29,009 nt of DNA from CAYRUZ01 sp964427895 (GCA_964427895.1 CAYRUZ010000014.1:1-29009), one strand, 5' to 3'; numbered from the stretch's first letter, positions 6,712 to 14,895 are shown. The notes: generated from the letters alone by a model not told the origin. Numbers and translations are program-made.

Positions 6712-9252
6712 ATGATGCGTCGTCTCGGTGGAGCGCTCATCGTCGTCGTTGCCGTGTGCTGCGCTTCCGCCTCGCCGCGGCCGCAGGACGAGCGAGCATA
6801 CGACAATCCCATCGACGCCATCAGCGTCGGCTTCACCGCGAAGACGGATGCGCTTGAGGTGAGCGGCTTCGACGGTTCGACATGGAGCGACTGGACCCCC
6901 GTGGCCGTGGAAGACGAACAAGATCCCACCCTCCTCGAAAGCAATCTCGTCATGTTTCCCCGCGCCGTGTCCCGCGTGCGTTTCCGCGGGACCGCGAGCA
7001 ACTATGTCGATCATCCAATCCGCATCGCTCACGGCAGCATGCGCTTGGAAGTCGCGGCCCTCGGACAAGTGCCGGAGCCGACCATCTACGCGCGCTCCAG
7101 CTGGGGGGCGGACGAAACGTTGCGTTACAGCGATTCGACGACGAGCGCGCCGTCGCAGGATGCAGGGGATACCGGCAACGTACCGTCCGATACCGATACC
7201 CTGACCGAACGCGAAAAAACATGCCTGGAGGCGCAGAAGAAATATCCGCTGGAATTCCGCACGAACCGCACGATCTCCACGCAAGGCGGCAAGGATCTGC
7301 GCTGGCCGCTGCAATATTCCGCCAGCGTGAAGATGCTCGTCGTGCACCACACGGCGCAAAACCTCGACGACGACGCCCGTTCCGGCCCCGAACTGATGCG
7401 CGCCCTGTACCAATACCACGCGGTGAACCGCGGCTGGGGAGACATCGGCTACAACTTCGTCATCGATCCCCAGGGAAAGATCTATGAGGGCCGCGCGGGC
7501 GGATCGTCCGTCGTCGCAGGGCATGCCTACTGCAACAACATCGGCACCGTCGGCATCGCGCTCATGGGCAACTACGAAGTATCGACGCCGCCCATGGAGC
7601 AGATCAAAAGCCTGCAGTGGCTAATCGGCAAACTCGCCGACAGTTACGACATCGACCTGAGCAAGTCCGTGACGTATCACGGCATCGAGCACGCGGCGGT
7701 CGTGGGCCACCGCGATCTCCTCTCGACGGACTGCCCGGGCTACTACCTCTACGGCACGATCGGCCAGATGATCAGCAACGTGCGCAACGGTGACTGGACG
7801 GCGTCGGTCCGCTTCCCCGTTGCGCGTTCGTCCTCTTCTTCGCGTCGCAGCTACAGCTCGCGGTCGTATTCTTCCGTCAGCCTGAGCACTCCCCGCCTGC
7901 CCGATACTCCTGCAGCCGGGGCCGAAGACACGATCATTCCGGTCGGTGAAACGCAGATCGTCGGCCGCCCCTCGCAGGTCTTCAACTTCAGCGTGCAGTA
8001 CACCGCCGGCAAGGCGTACCGCAGCGGTACGCGCATCGCCGATGTGTCGCTCTCACCCGCGTCGATGCTCCTGTGGCAAGAGCGTGACGGACGCATGATT
8101 CGCATCCATTCAGCGCTCGTGCTCCCGTTCGATCTGCGCAAAGGGCAAACGGCCCGCCTGCAATTGCGCATTCAAGTCCCCGACGACGAAGGCACGTATT
8201 CGTTCGTCATCGGCGGAGTCAGCTACGCCATCCGCGCCGAAGGACGTCGCGTGCCGACGCCCGTCATCCGCTCAAGCAGCAGCTCCACCTCGCGTTCGGC
8301 TCCGCGATCGGAAGTACTGCCGACGGCTCCGCGGCCGTACGTGCCGCGTTCCTCCTCGTCGGCCAGTGCCAGCCGCGCGGCTTCCTCGCTGCCCTCCACT
8401 TACCAGCAAGCCCCCGCCCTGCCCTCGTCGTCCATCCGCATCCGCCTCACGCTCACGGCGGGAACCGCGACGCTCACGGCCCCCAAAGGAACGTCGATCG
8501 GGGGCAGCGTCTCCGACGGCTCGCCCATCACGCTGGTGAAGGACGGCGATACGTGCTCGGCCGACCAGAGCGGCCACAACCTCGCGTTCGGCACGCTGCG
8601 CATCGATGCCGGCGACTCGCCCATCAGACTCTCGCACGGCAAAATCTCGCGCCGGTACCGCGGCATCATCGAGTGTCGCGTTTACGACAACGCGCTGACC
8701 ATCATCAACGAGATACCGGTGGAGGATTACATGGCGGGCATCGGCGAGGAGCCCGACACGGAGCTCTACGAAAAGCAGCGCGCCTTCGCCATCGCCGCGC
8801 GCAGCTACGCCGTGTACTACATGAGCCCGGATCATCGGAAGTTCCCGGGAGCGCCGTACGACGGCAGCGATAATCCTGCGGATTTCCAGTTGTACGTGGG
8901 ATCGGATAACGAGACGGCCAATCCGCGTTGGGTGCAGGCGGTGGAGGACACCGCCCTGCAAGTCGGCGTGATCGACGGGGGCGTGGTGCGACTGCCCTAC
9001 TTCAGCGCAGACGACGGGCGCACGCGTGCGCCCGAAGAAGCAGGCTGGAAGAACTTCCCGCATGCGACCGTGTTTTCCAGCAAGGAAGACCCGTGGTGCA
9101 AGGGAGAGACGCTGCGAGGCCACGGCGTGGGCATGAGCGGCTGCGGCGCGAAGGGCCAAGCGGCCGACGGCAAATCGGCGGAGTCGATCCTGGCGTACTA
9201 CTACCCGGGCGTGACGCTGCAAAAGCTGCGCAGCGTGATCGCGGATCGCTGA
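6712..9252 (+). CDS. Secreted PGRP/amidase_2 plus SpoIID fusion with Ser-rich linkers
   Basis: This 846-residue exported protein probably remodels peptidoglycan. Residues 1-22 (MMRRLGGALIVVVAVCCASA) form a signal peptide. After a beta-rich N-terminal segment, an N-acetylmuramoyl-L-alanine amidase (amidase_2/PGRP) domain spans about 120-360. It has the zinc-site pattern VVHHTA (His212/His213), then GHRDLLSTDCPG (His333 and Cys341). A Ser/Arg linker follows (about 370-395), then a beta domain, then two more Ser-rich tracts (about 522-532 and 545-560). The C-terminal third (about 584-846) is SpoIID-like: IPVEDYMAG, KQRAFAIAARSYAVYYM, and GHGVGMSGCGAKGQA (803-817). SpoIID enzymes are lytic transglycosylases acting on denuded glycans, the product of amidases, so one chain may carry two successive steps. 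It is convergent with the next gene, 1 nt away. Confidence 0.9.
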   Translation: MMRRLGGALIVVVAVCCASASPRPQDERAYDNPIDAISVGFTAKTDALEVSGFDGSTWSDWTPVAVEDEQDPTLLESNLVMFPRAVSRVRFRGTASNYVDHPIRIAHGSMRLEVAALGQVPEPTIYARSSWGADETLRYSDSTTSAPSQDAGDTGNVPSDTDTLTEREKTCLEAQKKYPLEFRTNRTISTQGGKDLRWPLQYSASVKMLVVHHTAQNLDDDARSGPELMRALYQYHAVNRGWGDIGYNFVIDPQGKIYEGRAGGSSVVAGHAYCNNIGTVGIALMGNYEVSTPPMEQIKSLQWLIGKLADSYDIDLSKSVTYHGIEHAAVVGHRDLLSTDCPGYYLYGTIGQMISNVRNGDWTASVRFPVARSSSSSRRSYSSRSYSSVSLSTPRLPDTPAAGAEDTIIPVGETQIVGRPSQVFNFSVQYTAGKAYRSGTRIADVSLSPASMLLWQERDGRMIRIHSALVLPFDLRKGQTARLQLRIQVPDDEGTYSFVIGGVSYAIRAEGRRVPTPVIRSSSSSTSRSAPRSEVLPTAPRPYVPRSSSSASASRAASSLPSTYQQAPALPSSSIRIRLTLTAGTATLTAPKGTSIGGSVSDGSPITLVKDGDTCSADQSGHNLAFGTLRIDAGDSPIRLSHGKISRRYRGIIECRVYDNALTIINEIPVEDYMAGIGEEPDTELYEKQRAFAIAARSYAVYYMSPDHRKFPGAPYDGSDNPADFQLYVGSDNETANPRWVQAVEDTALQVGVIDGGVVRLPYFSADDGRTRAPEEAGWKNFPHATVFSSKEDPWCKGETLRGHGVGMSGCGAKGQAADGKSAESILAYYYPGVTLQKLRSVIADR

Positions 9253-9253
9253 G

Positions 9254-9652
9254 TCAGACCATCGACTTCCGCCCTTCTTTAATGTCCGCGCGGTGATGCT
9301 TCTCCTTGAGCATCTTCTCCTTGCCGCGTCTCGTGCGCCGCGCCTTCTGCTTACGCAGCTTGAAGATCGCCTTCGCGCGCTTCGATTGTTTGCCCAAGAC
9401 GCGCTCCTCCAATTTCTCCACGAGCAACCGCCACGCGGTGAGGCGATTCGCGCTCTGTTCACGGTGCTGCTGACTGTGCACCTGCACGCCCGTGGGACGG
9501 TGGATCAATTGCACGCGGCTGTTCGTCTTGTTGATCTTCTGTCCGCCCGCGCCGCTGCCGCGCACGAACGCCTCGCTCACGTCCTCGGGACGCAAACCGA
9601 GCTTGGCGGCGCGCACGCGCAGCCCCTGAGCGAAGGTTTCGGGAAATCCCAT
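9254..9652 (-). CDS. Release-factor-like GGQ protein (ArfB/mtRF-R type), probable ribosome rescue
   Basis: This 132-residue protein contains only the catalytic peptidyl-tRNA hydrolysis domain of class I release factors. The GGQ lies at residues 36-38 within RGSGAGGQKINKTNSRVQL, followed by RPTGVQV and QQHREQSANR. The codon-recognition domains of RF1/RF2 are missing. The C-terminal tail (about 90-130) is very Lys/Arg-rich, like the tail ArfB inserts into the empty mRNA channel. A role in rescuing stalled ribosomes is therefore likely; this follows from the family and is not proven here. The ATG at 9652 follows a -10 hexamer by 6 nt. Its stop is 1 nt from the convergent amidase gene. Confidence 0.9.
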   Translation of the reverse strand: MGFPETFAQGLRVRAAKLGLRPEDVSEAFVRGSGAGGQKINKTNSRVQLIHRPTGVQVHSQQHREQSANRLTAWRLLVEKLEERVLGKQSKRAKAIFKLRKQKARRTRRGKEKMLKEKHHRADIKEGRKSMV

Positions 9653-9658
9653 GGCCGC

Positions 9659-9664
9659 ATTCTA
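9659..9664 (-). promoter_or_regulatory. -10 element 6 nt before the RF-like gene (leaderless-type)
   Basis: On the minus strand TAGAAT is followed by GCGGCC and then the ATG at 9652. It sits in the 19-nt gap after the preceding gene, so the RF-like gene probably has its own promoter. Confidence 0.5.
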
Positions 9665-9671
9665 CGCCCTT

Positions 9672-10457
9672 TCAGTGCAAACGGTCGTTGCAACACCCGC
9701 AGACTTGGGCCACCGTGCCGCCTTGTTCCGCCTTGAGCTTCGCCTCGACGCGCTGCGCTTCGGCCAGGCGCTCGGCGGTGACGCGCTGCTGTTCGAAGGC
9801 GACAAGCGCGGCTTGGCCTTTTTCCGCATCGACAACCGTGTATGCACCCAAGTACAGCATCGGCTGGCCTCCCTCCTGGCCCGCGCGCTTCGCAAGCTCG
9901 GGGAAAACGATCCCGGCGTCCTTCATTCCGGGGAGGGTAGCGATTTGACTCACGAGTCCCGCGAACTGCGCGTCAGCGAGAACGCCTCGCTGCTGCAGCG
10001 TGCTGTGCACTTCGAGCAACCGTCCGCAGAGCGAGCGGAATTGCCCGTCGGTCGACTTGGCGACATCCGTTTCTTGCGCATCGGCATCCATCGGAAGAAA
10101 GAGCCCATCGAACGACGTCGCCAACTGCGCCTGCAGATCGGGCTCCAACGTCGTCTGCCCAAGCATCGTTCCCACGAGTTCGCCCACGCGCGGCATTTGC
10201 TCGCGCAGCTGCGCGCGGCGATCCGCGGCTTCCGACCGCTCATTCTGCGCGACGCCTTCCGTGGTTGGCGGCCAACGATCGGCCTCGTTCGCGCGGTCCG
10301 CGCCATTCAACGTGAGATCGTGCCCCCCGTCCGTCGCTTCGTAATCACCGACGATGGTGCCCGATTCTTCGCCGCGAGCGACGCTGCCATCGAGCGGTTC
10401 GTCGAGCGTGAGAAGGACGTCATCATCGTCATGTCCAGTTGGATGTTCTCCGGGCAT
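9672..10457 (-). CDS. Unknown acidic soluble protein
   Basis: This 261-residue protein belongs to no family I recognise. The first 80 residues or so are Asp/Glu-rich and likely disordered. The rest alternates amphipathic helices, for example RAQLREQMPRVGELVGTMLG and AEKGQAALVAFEQQRVTAER. The C-terminus has three cysteines in VCGCCNDRLH, which could bind a metal. There is no signal peptide. The minus strand is preferred over the overlapping plus-strand reading frame because a -10 (TAGAGT) and a CCCCCACTCTCT leader precede its ATG, as at other genes here, and because the plus-strand frame begins antisense inside the neighbouring GGQ gene. Confidence 0.65.
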   Translation of the reverse strand: MPGEHPTGHDDDDVLLTLDEPLDGSVARGEESGTIVGDYEATDGGHDLTLNGADRANEADRWPPTTEGVAQNERSEAADRRAQLREQMPRVGELVGTMLGQTTLEPDLQAQLATSFDGLFLPMDADAQETDVAKSTDGQFRSLCGRLLEVHSTLQQRGVLADAQFAGLVSQIATLPGMKDAGIVFPELAKRAGQEGGQPMLYLGAYTVVDAEKGQAALVAFEQQRVTAERLAEAQRVEAKLKAEQGGTVAQVCGCCNDRLH

Positions 10458-10483
10458 AGAGAGTGGGGGAAGACCAACCTCTC

Positions 10484-10489
10484 ACTCTA
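10484..10489 (-). promoter_or_regulatory. -10 candidate for the 9672-10457 gene
   Basis: On the minus strand TAGAGT lies 26 nt before the ATG at 10457. The predicted leader of about 20 nt ends in CCCCCACTCTCT and has no Shine-Dalgarno. Confidence 0.4.
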
Positions 10490-10592
10490 CTCCGGCAGGC
10501 AAGCGGATGAAATCGCAGACCGGCCGATCTGACGTACATAGCATTTTATGCAGGGAGAAAGCCGAACGCCGGTGGTGAGGGTGTGCGATTCA

Positions 10593-10601
10593 TGCTATAC
10601 T
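10593..10601 (+). promoter_or_regulatory. Extended -10 just upstream of zwf (leaderless-type)
   Basis: TGCTATACT (TGn plus TATACT at 10596-10601) ends 8 nt before the zwf ATG at 10610. The expected initiation point is within about two bases of the start codon. No -35 is apparent. Confidence 0.6.
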
Positions 10602-10609
10602 GAAGGCTC

Positions 10610-12061
10610 ATGGAAACGCTCAGCGCGCCATCGCCCTTCAGCTTCGTCCTCTTCGGAGCATCGGGGAATTTGGCACAGCTGAAAATCTATCCGGCGCTCT
10701 ACACGCTCGCGCTCAAGAAGCGTCTGCCCGCGCAGTACGCCATAGTCGGATACGCGCGCACGGAGATGAGCGACGACGCGTTCCGCACGCTCGTGGGTGA
10801 TTCGGTGAAACGCGATCACGGCGAAGTGAACGAGGGGCTGCTGACCGAATTCCTCTCGCACGTCTTCTATCACCAGGGGCAGTACACGGAGAAAAGCGAC
10901 TTTGAAAAATTGGCGAAGCGCCTCGCGGACATCGAGAAGAATTTCACGGGCGAGACCGTCCGCCTCGCCTATCTGTCGATTCCACCGACCGTCTTTTCCG
11001 ACGTTCTCACGAACCTCTGCGAAGGAGGCGTGCACGATAAGCGCCACCCGTTCCGCTGCATCGTGGAGAAGCCCGTCGGCCATGATTTAAAAAGCTTCGA
11101 GATCATCCAACAGAAGCTGCAAAGCTGCTTCAACGACGAAGAGATTTATCTGCTCGACCACTACCTCGGCAAGGAGGCGGTGCGCAACATCTTCTACCTC
11201 CGTTTCGCGAATCCTTTCTTGGAACGGGTGCTGAAGAACACCCTCATCCAGCATGTGCAGATCACCGCGACCGAAGAAGGCGGCATCGAGGGTCGGGCCG
11301 GATATTTCGACCAAGCAGGAACGTTCCGCGATTTCTTCCAGAGCCATCTCCTGATGATGATGTCGCTCCTCACCATGCGATTGCGCGAAGAGGATTCTGC
11401 GATCATCGAAGGCCGGTACGACGCGCTGCAGCAGATTTACCTGCCGCCGGCCTCCGACTTGTCGGAGATCGTCATCGCGGGCCAGTACACGGCGGGGCAC
11501 GCGGGCGACAAAAACGCGCTCGGCTATCTGCAGGAAGAGGGCGTTGCGGCGGGATCGCGCACGAACACGTACGCCGCGCTCAAGCTGATGAGCCGCACGT
11601 CGCGCTGGCAGGGCGTGCCCTTCTATCTGCGTTCGGGAAAGCGCCTGAAGCGCAAAGAAACGAAAGTCGCCATCCAATTCCAGGTACCGCGCGGCATCGG
11701 TCATGGATCGACGCCCAACCGCTTGGAAATCATCCTGCAAGGCGAAGCGGGCATGCGCCTGCATTTGCAGACGAAGATGGGAGGCATCGTGCCGCAGTGG
11801 CGCCCGCTGGTGATGGTCGACCCGCTCGTGTGCGTGGGCGACTGTCTGCCCGAGCACGGTCTCCTGTTGCTCGAAGCGATCCATGGATACAAACAGTGGT
11901 TCCTCTCGTTCGACGAGGTGCGCACGGCCTGGCGGCTCATCGATCCGCTGCAGAGTTACCTCGACGCGCCTGGGACGCCGCTCCACACCTACGTCGCGGG
12001 CAGCGACGGCCCGACGGAAGCCGACGCGTGGATGGGCCGTGAAGGCGTTGCCTGGTTCTGA
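10610..12061 (+). CDS. zwf: Glucose-6-phosphate 1-dehydrogenase
   Basis: This enzyme oxidises glucose 6-phosphate to 6-phosphogluconolactone with NADP or NAD, the entry to the oxidative pentose phosphate pathway. The 483 residues are typical of the family. The N-terminal nucleotide-binding segment is LFGASGNLAQLKIYPALY (the family usually has GASGDLA; here Asp is Asn). The substrate-site nonapeptide appears as LLDHYLGKEAV with His184, preceded by VEKPVGHDL. Further family blocks are GYFDQAGTFRDFFQSHLLMM and PFYLRSGKRLKRKETK. The next gene, pgl, performs the following step, which confirms the role. A leaderless-type promoter precedes the ATG. No phosphogluconate dehydrogenase gene lies in the window. 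Confidence 0.96.
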   Translation: METLSAPSPFSFVLFGASGNLAQLKIYPALYTLALKKRLPAQYAIVGYARTEMSDDAFRTLVGDSVKRDHGEVNEGLLTEFLSHVFYHQGQYTEKSDFEKLAKRLADIEKNFTGETVRLAYLSIPPTVFSDVLTNLCEGGVHDKRHPFRCIVEKPVGHDLKSFEIIQQKLQSCFNDEEIYLLDHYLGKEAVRNIFYLRFANPFLERVLKNTLIQHVQITATEEGGIEGRAGYFDQAGTFRDFFQSHLLMMMSLLTMRLREEDSAIIEGRYDALQQIYLPPASDLSEIVIAGQYTAGHAGDKNALGYLQEEGVAAGSRTNTYAALKLMSRTSRWQGVPFYLRSGKRLKRKETKVAIQFQVPRGIGHGSTPNRLEIILQGEAGMRLHLQTKMGGIVPQWRPLVMVDPLVCVGDCLPEHGLLLLEAIHGYKQWFLSFDEVRTAWRLIDPLQSYLDAPGTPLHTYVAGSDGPTEADAWMGREGVAWF

Positions 12062-12165
12062 CGATTTCCGATCACGACACGTGTTTGATGGGCTCTGCTG
12101 CTGCATCTGCGCGCATTGCCGGCCTTCTGGATACTCACCATTAGACAGAAAATGGCCTTTCCGGT

Positions 12166-12171
12166 TACACT
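12166..12171 (+). promoter_or_regulatory. -10 element 6 nt before pgl (leaderless-type)
   Basis: TACACT is followed by CCGGCC and then the pgl ATG at 12178. A weak -35-like TAGACA lies at 12142-12147, 18 nt upstream. It allows pgl transcription independent of zwf, which ends 116 nt earlier; I see no gene in that gap. Confidence 0.45.
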
Positions 12172-12177
12172 CCGGCC

Positions 12178-12870
12178 ATGGAGCCGCACGTTTTCGTCCA
12201 CGCATCCACACAGGAGGACTTCGTGCAGGCCGGTGTCAGCTACCTCGTCGATGCGATCGCCGGGGCAATTGATCAAAACGGACAGTGCACGATGGGCCTC
12301 AGCGGCGGCAGCACGCCGCGCGCCGTGTACGAAGCGCTCGGACGCAGCGAAGAGGTGGATTGGAGCAACGTGACGGTCTTCCTGGCCGACGAGCGGTACA
12401 TCAACGTGCACGATCCCGACAGCAATCAATTCCTGCTGGAATCCACGCTGTTTACGGGCATGAAGCGCCGTCCGCGCACGGTGATGCCCGACACGAGCCT
12501 CCCGCTTGAGGAGTGCGTTCAGGCCTACGCGGACGCCCTCGAAAACCTGCTGCTGGACACGCCCGCGGACATCGTGACGCTGGGCATGGGCAGCGACGGC
12601 CACATCAGTTCGCTGTTCCCGCCGCTCGGCAAGGAGGCGTTCGGGCCGGCGATGGCCATCCACACGCAGACGGAGCAGTTTCCCATCCGCGATCGCATCA
12701 GCGTCACCCTGCCCGTCATCCAGGATGCCGATAACGTTCTGTGGATGCTGAAGGGGAGCGATAAACGCCGCGTGTGGGACACGATGATGAAGAGCGAGGA
12801 AGATGTGGCGCGCTGGCCGGGAAAGTCGGTATTGGAGCGCGGGAACTCGACCGTGATCGGTTGGTGGTGA
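12178..12870 (+). CDS. pgl: 6-phosphogluconolactonase
   Basis: This enzyme hydrolyses 6-phosphogluconolactone, the product of the upstream Zwf, to 6-phosphogluconate. The 230 residues fit the bacterial Pgl/DevB family. Signatures are MGLSGGSTPRAVYEAL (sugar-phosphate loop, near residue 40), VFLADERYINVHDPDSN, and GMGSDGHISSLFP with Asp140-Gly141-His142 in the active site. No signal peptide is present, so it is cytoplasmic. The ATG is 6 nt after a -10-like TACACT. The stop is 1 nt from the stop of the convergent yraN gene. Confidence 0.95.
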   Translation: MEPHVFVHASTQEDFVQAGVSYLVDAIAGAIDQNGQCTMGLSGGSTPRAVYEALGRSEEVDWSNVTVFLADERYINVHDPDSNQFLLESTLFTGMKRRPRTVMPDTSLPLEECVQAYADALENLLLDTPADIVTLGMGSDGHISSLFPPLGKEAFGPAMAIHTQTEQFPIRDRISVTLPVIQDADNVLWMLKGSDKRRVWDTMMKSEEDVARWPGKSVLERGNSTVIGWW

Positions 12871-12871
12871 G

Positions 12872-13267
12872 TCACGCCCACGCGATCTCCCGCACGTGGT
12901 CGACCACGCGCCCGTTTGCCACGGAGATGAGATCGATGCGATAGCCACCGTCGAACGCGTGTTCATCGATCCACCGTCGCGCGGAACGCCTGAGCCGTTC
13001 ACGCTTGCGCTTATCCGCGGCGAGTGCGGGCGGATACGTTGAAGAGAAGCGCGAGCGCGTTTTCACCTCCGCGAAGACGAGCACTTCGTCGACGGGATCA
13101 AGCGCGATGAGATCGATTTCATCGTGGCCGAGCATGACGTTGCGTTGCTCGACGCGATAGCCGAGCGACTGCAAATAGTCGGCAGCGACGGCTTCCCCTT
13201 TTTGTCCCACCTCTTTCGGATCGGTCAGGGGAGTGCGCCGGGCGAAGATGTCGCTCGCTTTCCACAT
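12872..13267 (-). CDS. yraN: YraN/UPF0102 family putative nuclease
   Basis: This 131-residue protein belongs to UPF0102, which has a PD-(D/E)xK nuclease-like fold; its physiological role is poorly defined. The pattern residues are present: Glu25 in GQKGEAVAADYLQSLGY, Asp52 in GHDEIDLIALD, and Glu67/Lys69 in LVFAEVKTR. It is divergent from comM. yraN and comM are neighbours in many bacterial genomes, often near dprA, which fits a link to DNA uptake or processing. The -10 candidate on its strand is TATAGT (13285-13290), overlapping the plus-strand candidate for comM. Confidence 0.92.
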   Translation of the reverse strand: MWKASDIFARRTPLTDPKEVGQKGEAVAADYLQSLGYRVEQRNVMLGHDEIDLIALDPVDEVLVFAEVKTRSRFSSTYPPALAADKRKRERLRRSARRWIDEHAFDGGYRIDLISVANGRVVDHVREIAWA

Positions 13268-13284
13268 AGGAAGGCGTTTACCGT

Positions 13285-13290
13285 ACTATA
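13285..13290 (-). promoter_or_regulatory. -10 candidate for yraN in a shared divergent promoter region
   Basis: On the minus strand TATAGT lies 17 nt before the yraN ATG at 13267, leaving a leader of about 10 nt. The complementary strand reads TACTAT at 13284-13289, a possible -10 for comM, so the two promoters would overlap back to back. Confidence 0.4.
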
Positions 13291-13293
13291 AGG

Positions 13294-13346
13294 GTGTACA
13301 TATGTCCACCACTTTGCATGGACAGAATAGGTGGACGAAAGTACAC
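13294..13346. repeat. Two-tier inverted repeat between yraN and comM
   Basis: The outer arms are GTGTAC (13294-13299) and GTACAC (13341-13346). The inner arms are GTCCACC (13304-13310) and GGTGGAC (13330-13336). The arms are separated by 4 nt on each side, and the centre is 19 nt. All 13 arm positions pair perfectly and the layout is exactly symmetric about 13320. No T-run follows, so this is not an ordinary terminator. It lies in the comM leader or operator region. Confidence 0.8.
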
Positions 13347-13370
13347 TCACATCATTCATCCTCCACTCCC

Positions 13371-14870
13371 ATGCTCACACAACTCACCTCCTTCGCGAAC
13401 ATCGGACTCACCGGCACGCGCGTGACGGTCGAAGTCGGCTGCACGCCCGGAGAGGGCATCATCTCGATCGTCGGTCTCGGGGATACCGCCGTGCAGGAAA
13501 GCAAGCAGCGCGTGCGCATGGCATTGCGCAGCAGCGGTTTCAAATTGCCGACAGGTCGCACCGTCACCATCAACCTGGCACCCGCGAACGTGAAGAAGAT
13601 CGGTCCGCGCTACGACCTGCCGATCGCGCTCGGGCTGCTCGTCGCCAACGGCACGGTGAACATTCCGCCGGCGGCTCTCACGGACACCGCGTTTCTCGGA
13701 GAACTCGCGCTCGACGGGTCCATCCGCCACGTGAACGGCGTGCTGCCCGCAGCACTCGCCTGCCGCGATGCGGGCATCGCGCGCATCGTCGTGCCGCAAG
13801 AGGACGGCCCGGAAGCGGCACTCGTCCCGGGATTAACCGTGCTCGCGCCGCGCAGTCTCCACGAGCTCGTGGAGATTCTTTCCGGCACACGCGCTGCGCA
13901 ACCCGTCGCAGCGGCGGCCGCGCCGACGTACGAGGCGCCGAGCGTGGATTTCGCCGACGTGCGCGGACAGGAAGGCGCGAAGCGCGCCCTGGAAATCGCG
14001 GCAGCAGGCGGACACAACGTCCTCATGAGCGGGGCTCCGGGAAGCGGAAAAACACTCCTCGCCCGCGCGCTGCGGGGCATTCTCCCGCCACTGTCGCGCG
14101 AGGAATCGCTCGAAGTGACGCAGATCTATTCCGTCGCCAATCTCCTTCCATCCCAACATGCCCTCGTGGAAGAGCGTCCGTTCCGCGTCGTGCATCACAC
14201 GGCGAGCGGCGTGTCGATCGTCGGCGGAGGCCAAGTGCCGGGCCCGGGTGAAATCAGCCTCGCGCATCGCGGCGTGCTCTTCCTGGATGAACTGGCGGAA
14301 TTCGCACCCGCCGTACTCGAAGTCCTGCGTCAGCCACTGGAAGACCGCACGGTGACGATCACGCGTGCGAATGGGACGGTGACCTTCCCCGCGGATTTCC
14401 TGCTCGTCGCCGCGATGAACCCGCCGGAGTACAGCGCACGAACGAGCGCGCGCATGCAGCGCCGCATCTCCGCGCCGCTGCTGGATCGCATCGACCTGAC
14501 GATCGACGTGCGGCCCGTGCCGCTCGAAGAACTGCATTCTCAACCGCGCACCGCGGCGGACACGTCGCGCATCATCCTGGAGCGCGTGGTGAAAGCGCGG
14601 GCGCGCCAGTACGAGCGGCTGCGCAGCAGCGGCATCCGCACGAATACCGAGATGGGCGTCCGGCACATCGGCGAATTCTGCCCGCTTTCGCCCGACTGCG
14701 AAAAATTGCTTGCACAAGCCGCGGAACGACTGAAGCTTTCGGCACGCAGCTACCACCGGACGATCAAGGTCGCGCGCACCATCGCCGACCTCGCGGGGGA
14801 GGAACGCATCGCGACTCCGCACGTCGCCGAAGCGCTGCAGTACCGCCAGAGCATCGGCCTGGCGTCCTGA
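13371..14870 (+). CDS. comM: ComM-like Mg-chelatase family AAA+ ATPase
   Basis: ComM is a hexameric helicase that promotes branch migration when single-stranded DNA taken up by transformation is integrated. The 499 residues match the family. The N-terminal domain has the signature VTVEVGCTPGEGIISIVGLG followed by AVQESKQRVRMAL. The AAA+ core has Walker A GAPGSGKT (221-228) and Walker B GVLFLDE (Asp306-Glu307), with LRQPLEDRTVTITRANG and MNPPEYSA as expected. The ATG at 13371 gives the family's usual short N-terminus. An upstream ATG at 13302 would add 23 atypical residues and run through the inverted repeat. The leader ends TCCTCCACTCCC with no Shine-Dalgarno. No competence pilus genes are in the window. 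Confidence 0.94.
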   Translation: MLTQLTSFANIGLTGTRVTVEVGCTPGEGIISIVGLGDTAVQESKQRVRMALRSSGFKLPTGRTVTINLAPANVKKIGPRYDLPIALGLLVANGTVNIPPAALTDTAFLGELALDGSIRHVNGVLPAALACRDAGIARIVVPQEDGPEAALVPGLTVLAPRSLHELVEILSGTRAAQPVAAAAAPTYEAPSVDFADVRGQEGAKRALEIAAAGGHNVLMSGAPGSGKTLLARALRGILPPLSREESLEVTQIYSVANLLPSQHALVEERPFRVVHHTASGVSIVGGGQVPGPGEISLAHRGVLFLDELAEFAPAVLEVLRQPLEDRTVTITRANGTVTFPADFLLVAAMNPPEYSARTSARMQRRISAPLLDRIDLTIDVRPVPLEELHSQPRTAADTSRIILERVVKARARQYERLRSSGIRTNTEMGVRHIGEFCPLSPDCEKLLAQAAERLKLSARSYHRTIKVARTIADLAGEERIATPHVAEALQYRQSIGLAS

Positions 14871-14895
14871 CCATTGCCGCTCCCGCTCCCGCCGG

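Noticed and set aside
9651..10532. Plus-strand open frame of 293 codons opposite the 9672-10457 gene
   Set aside because: It begins antisense inside the GGQ gene start and lacks a promoter; the minus-strand gene has a -10 and a typical leader. Some doubt remains because neither protein has known relatives that I can name.
10541..10551. Short dyad GCATTTTATGC upstream of zwf
   Set aside because: Four-base arms around TTT occur easily by chance and there is no second copy or link to the zwf -10.
13302..13370. N-terminal extension of ComM from the ATG at 13302 (or GTG 13233)
   Set aside because: The family starts close to the VTVEV motif, the extra residues look like translated leader, and they span the inverted repeat.
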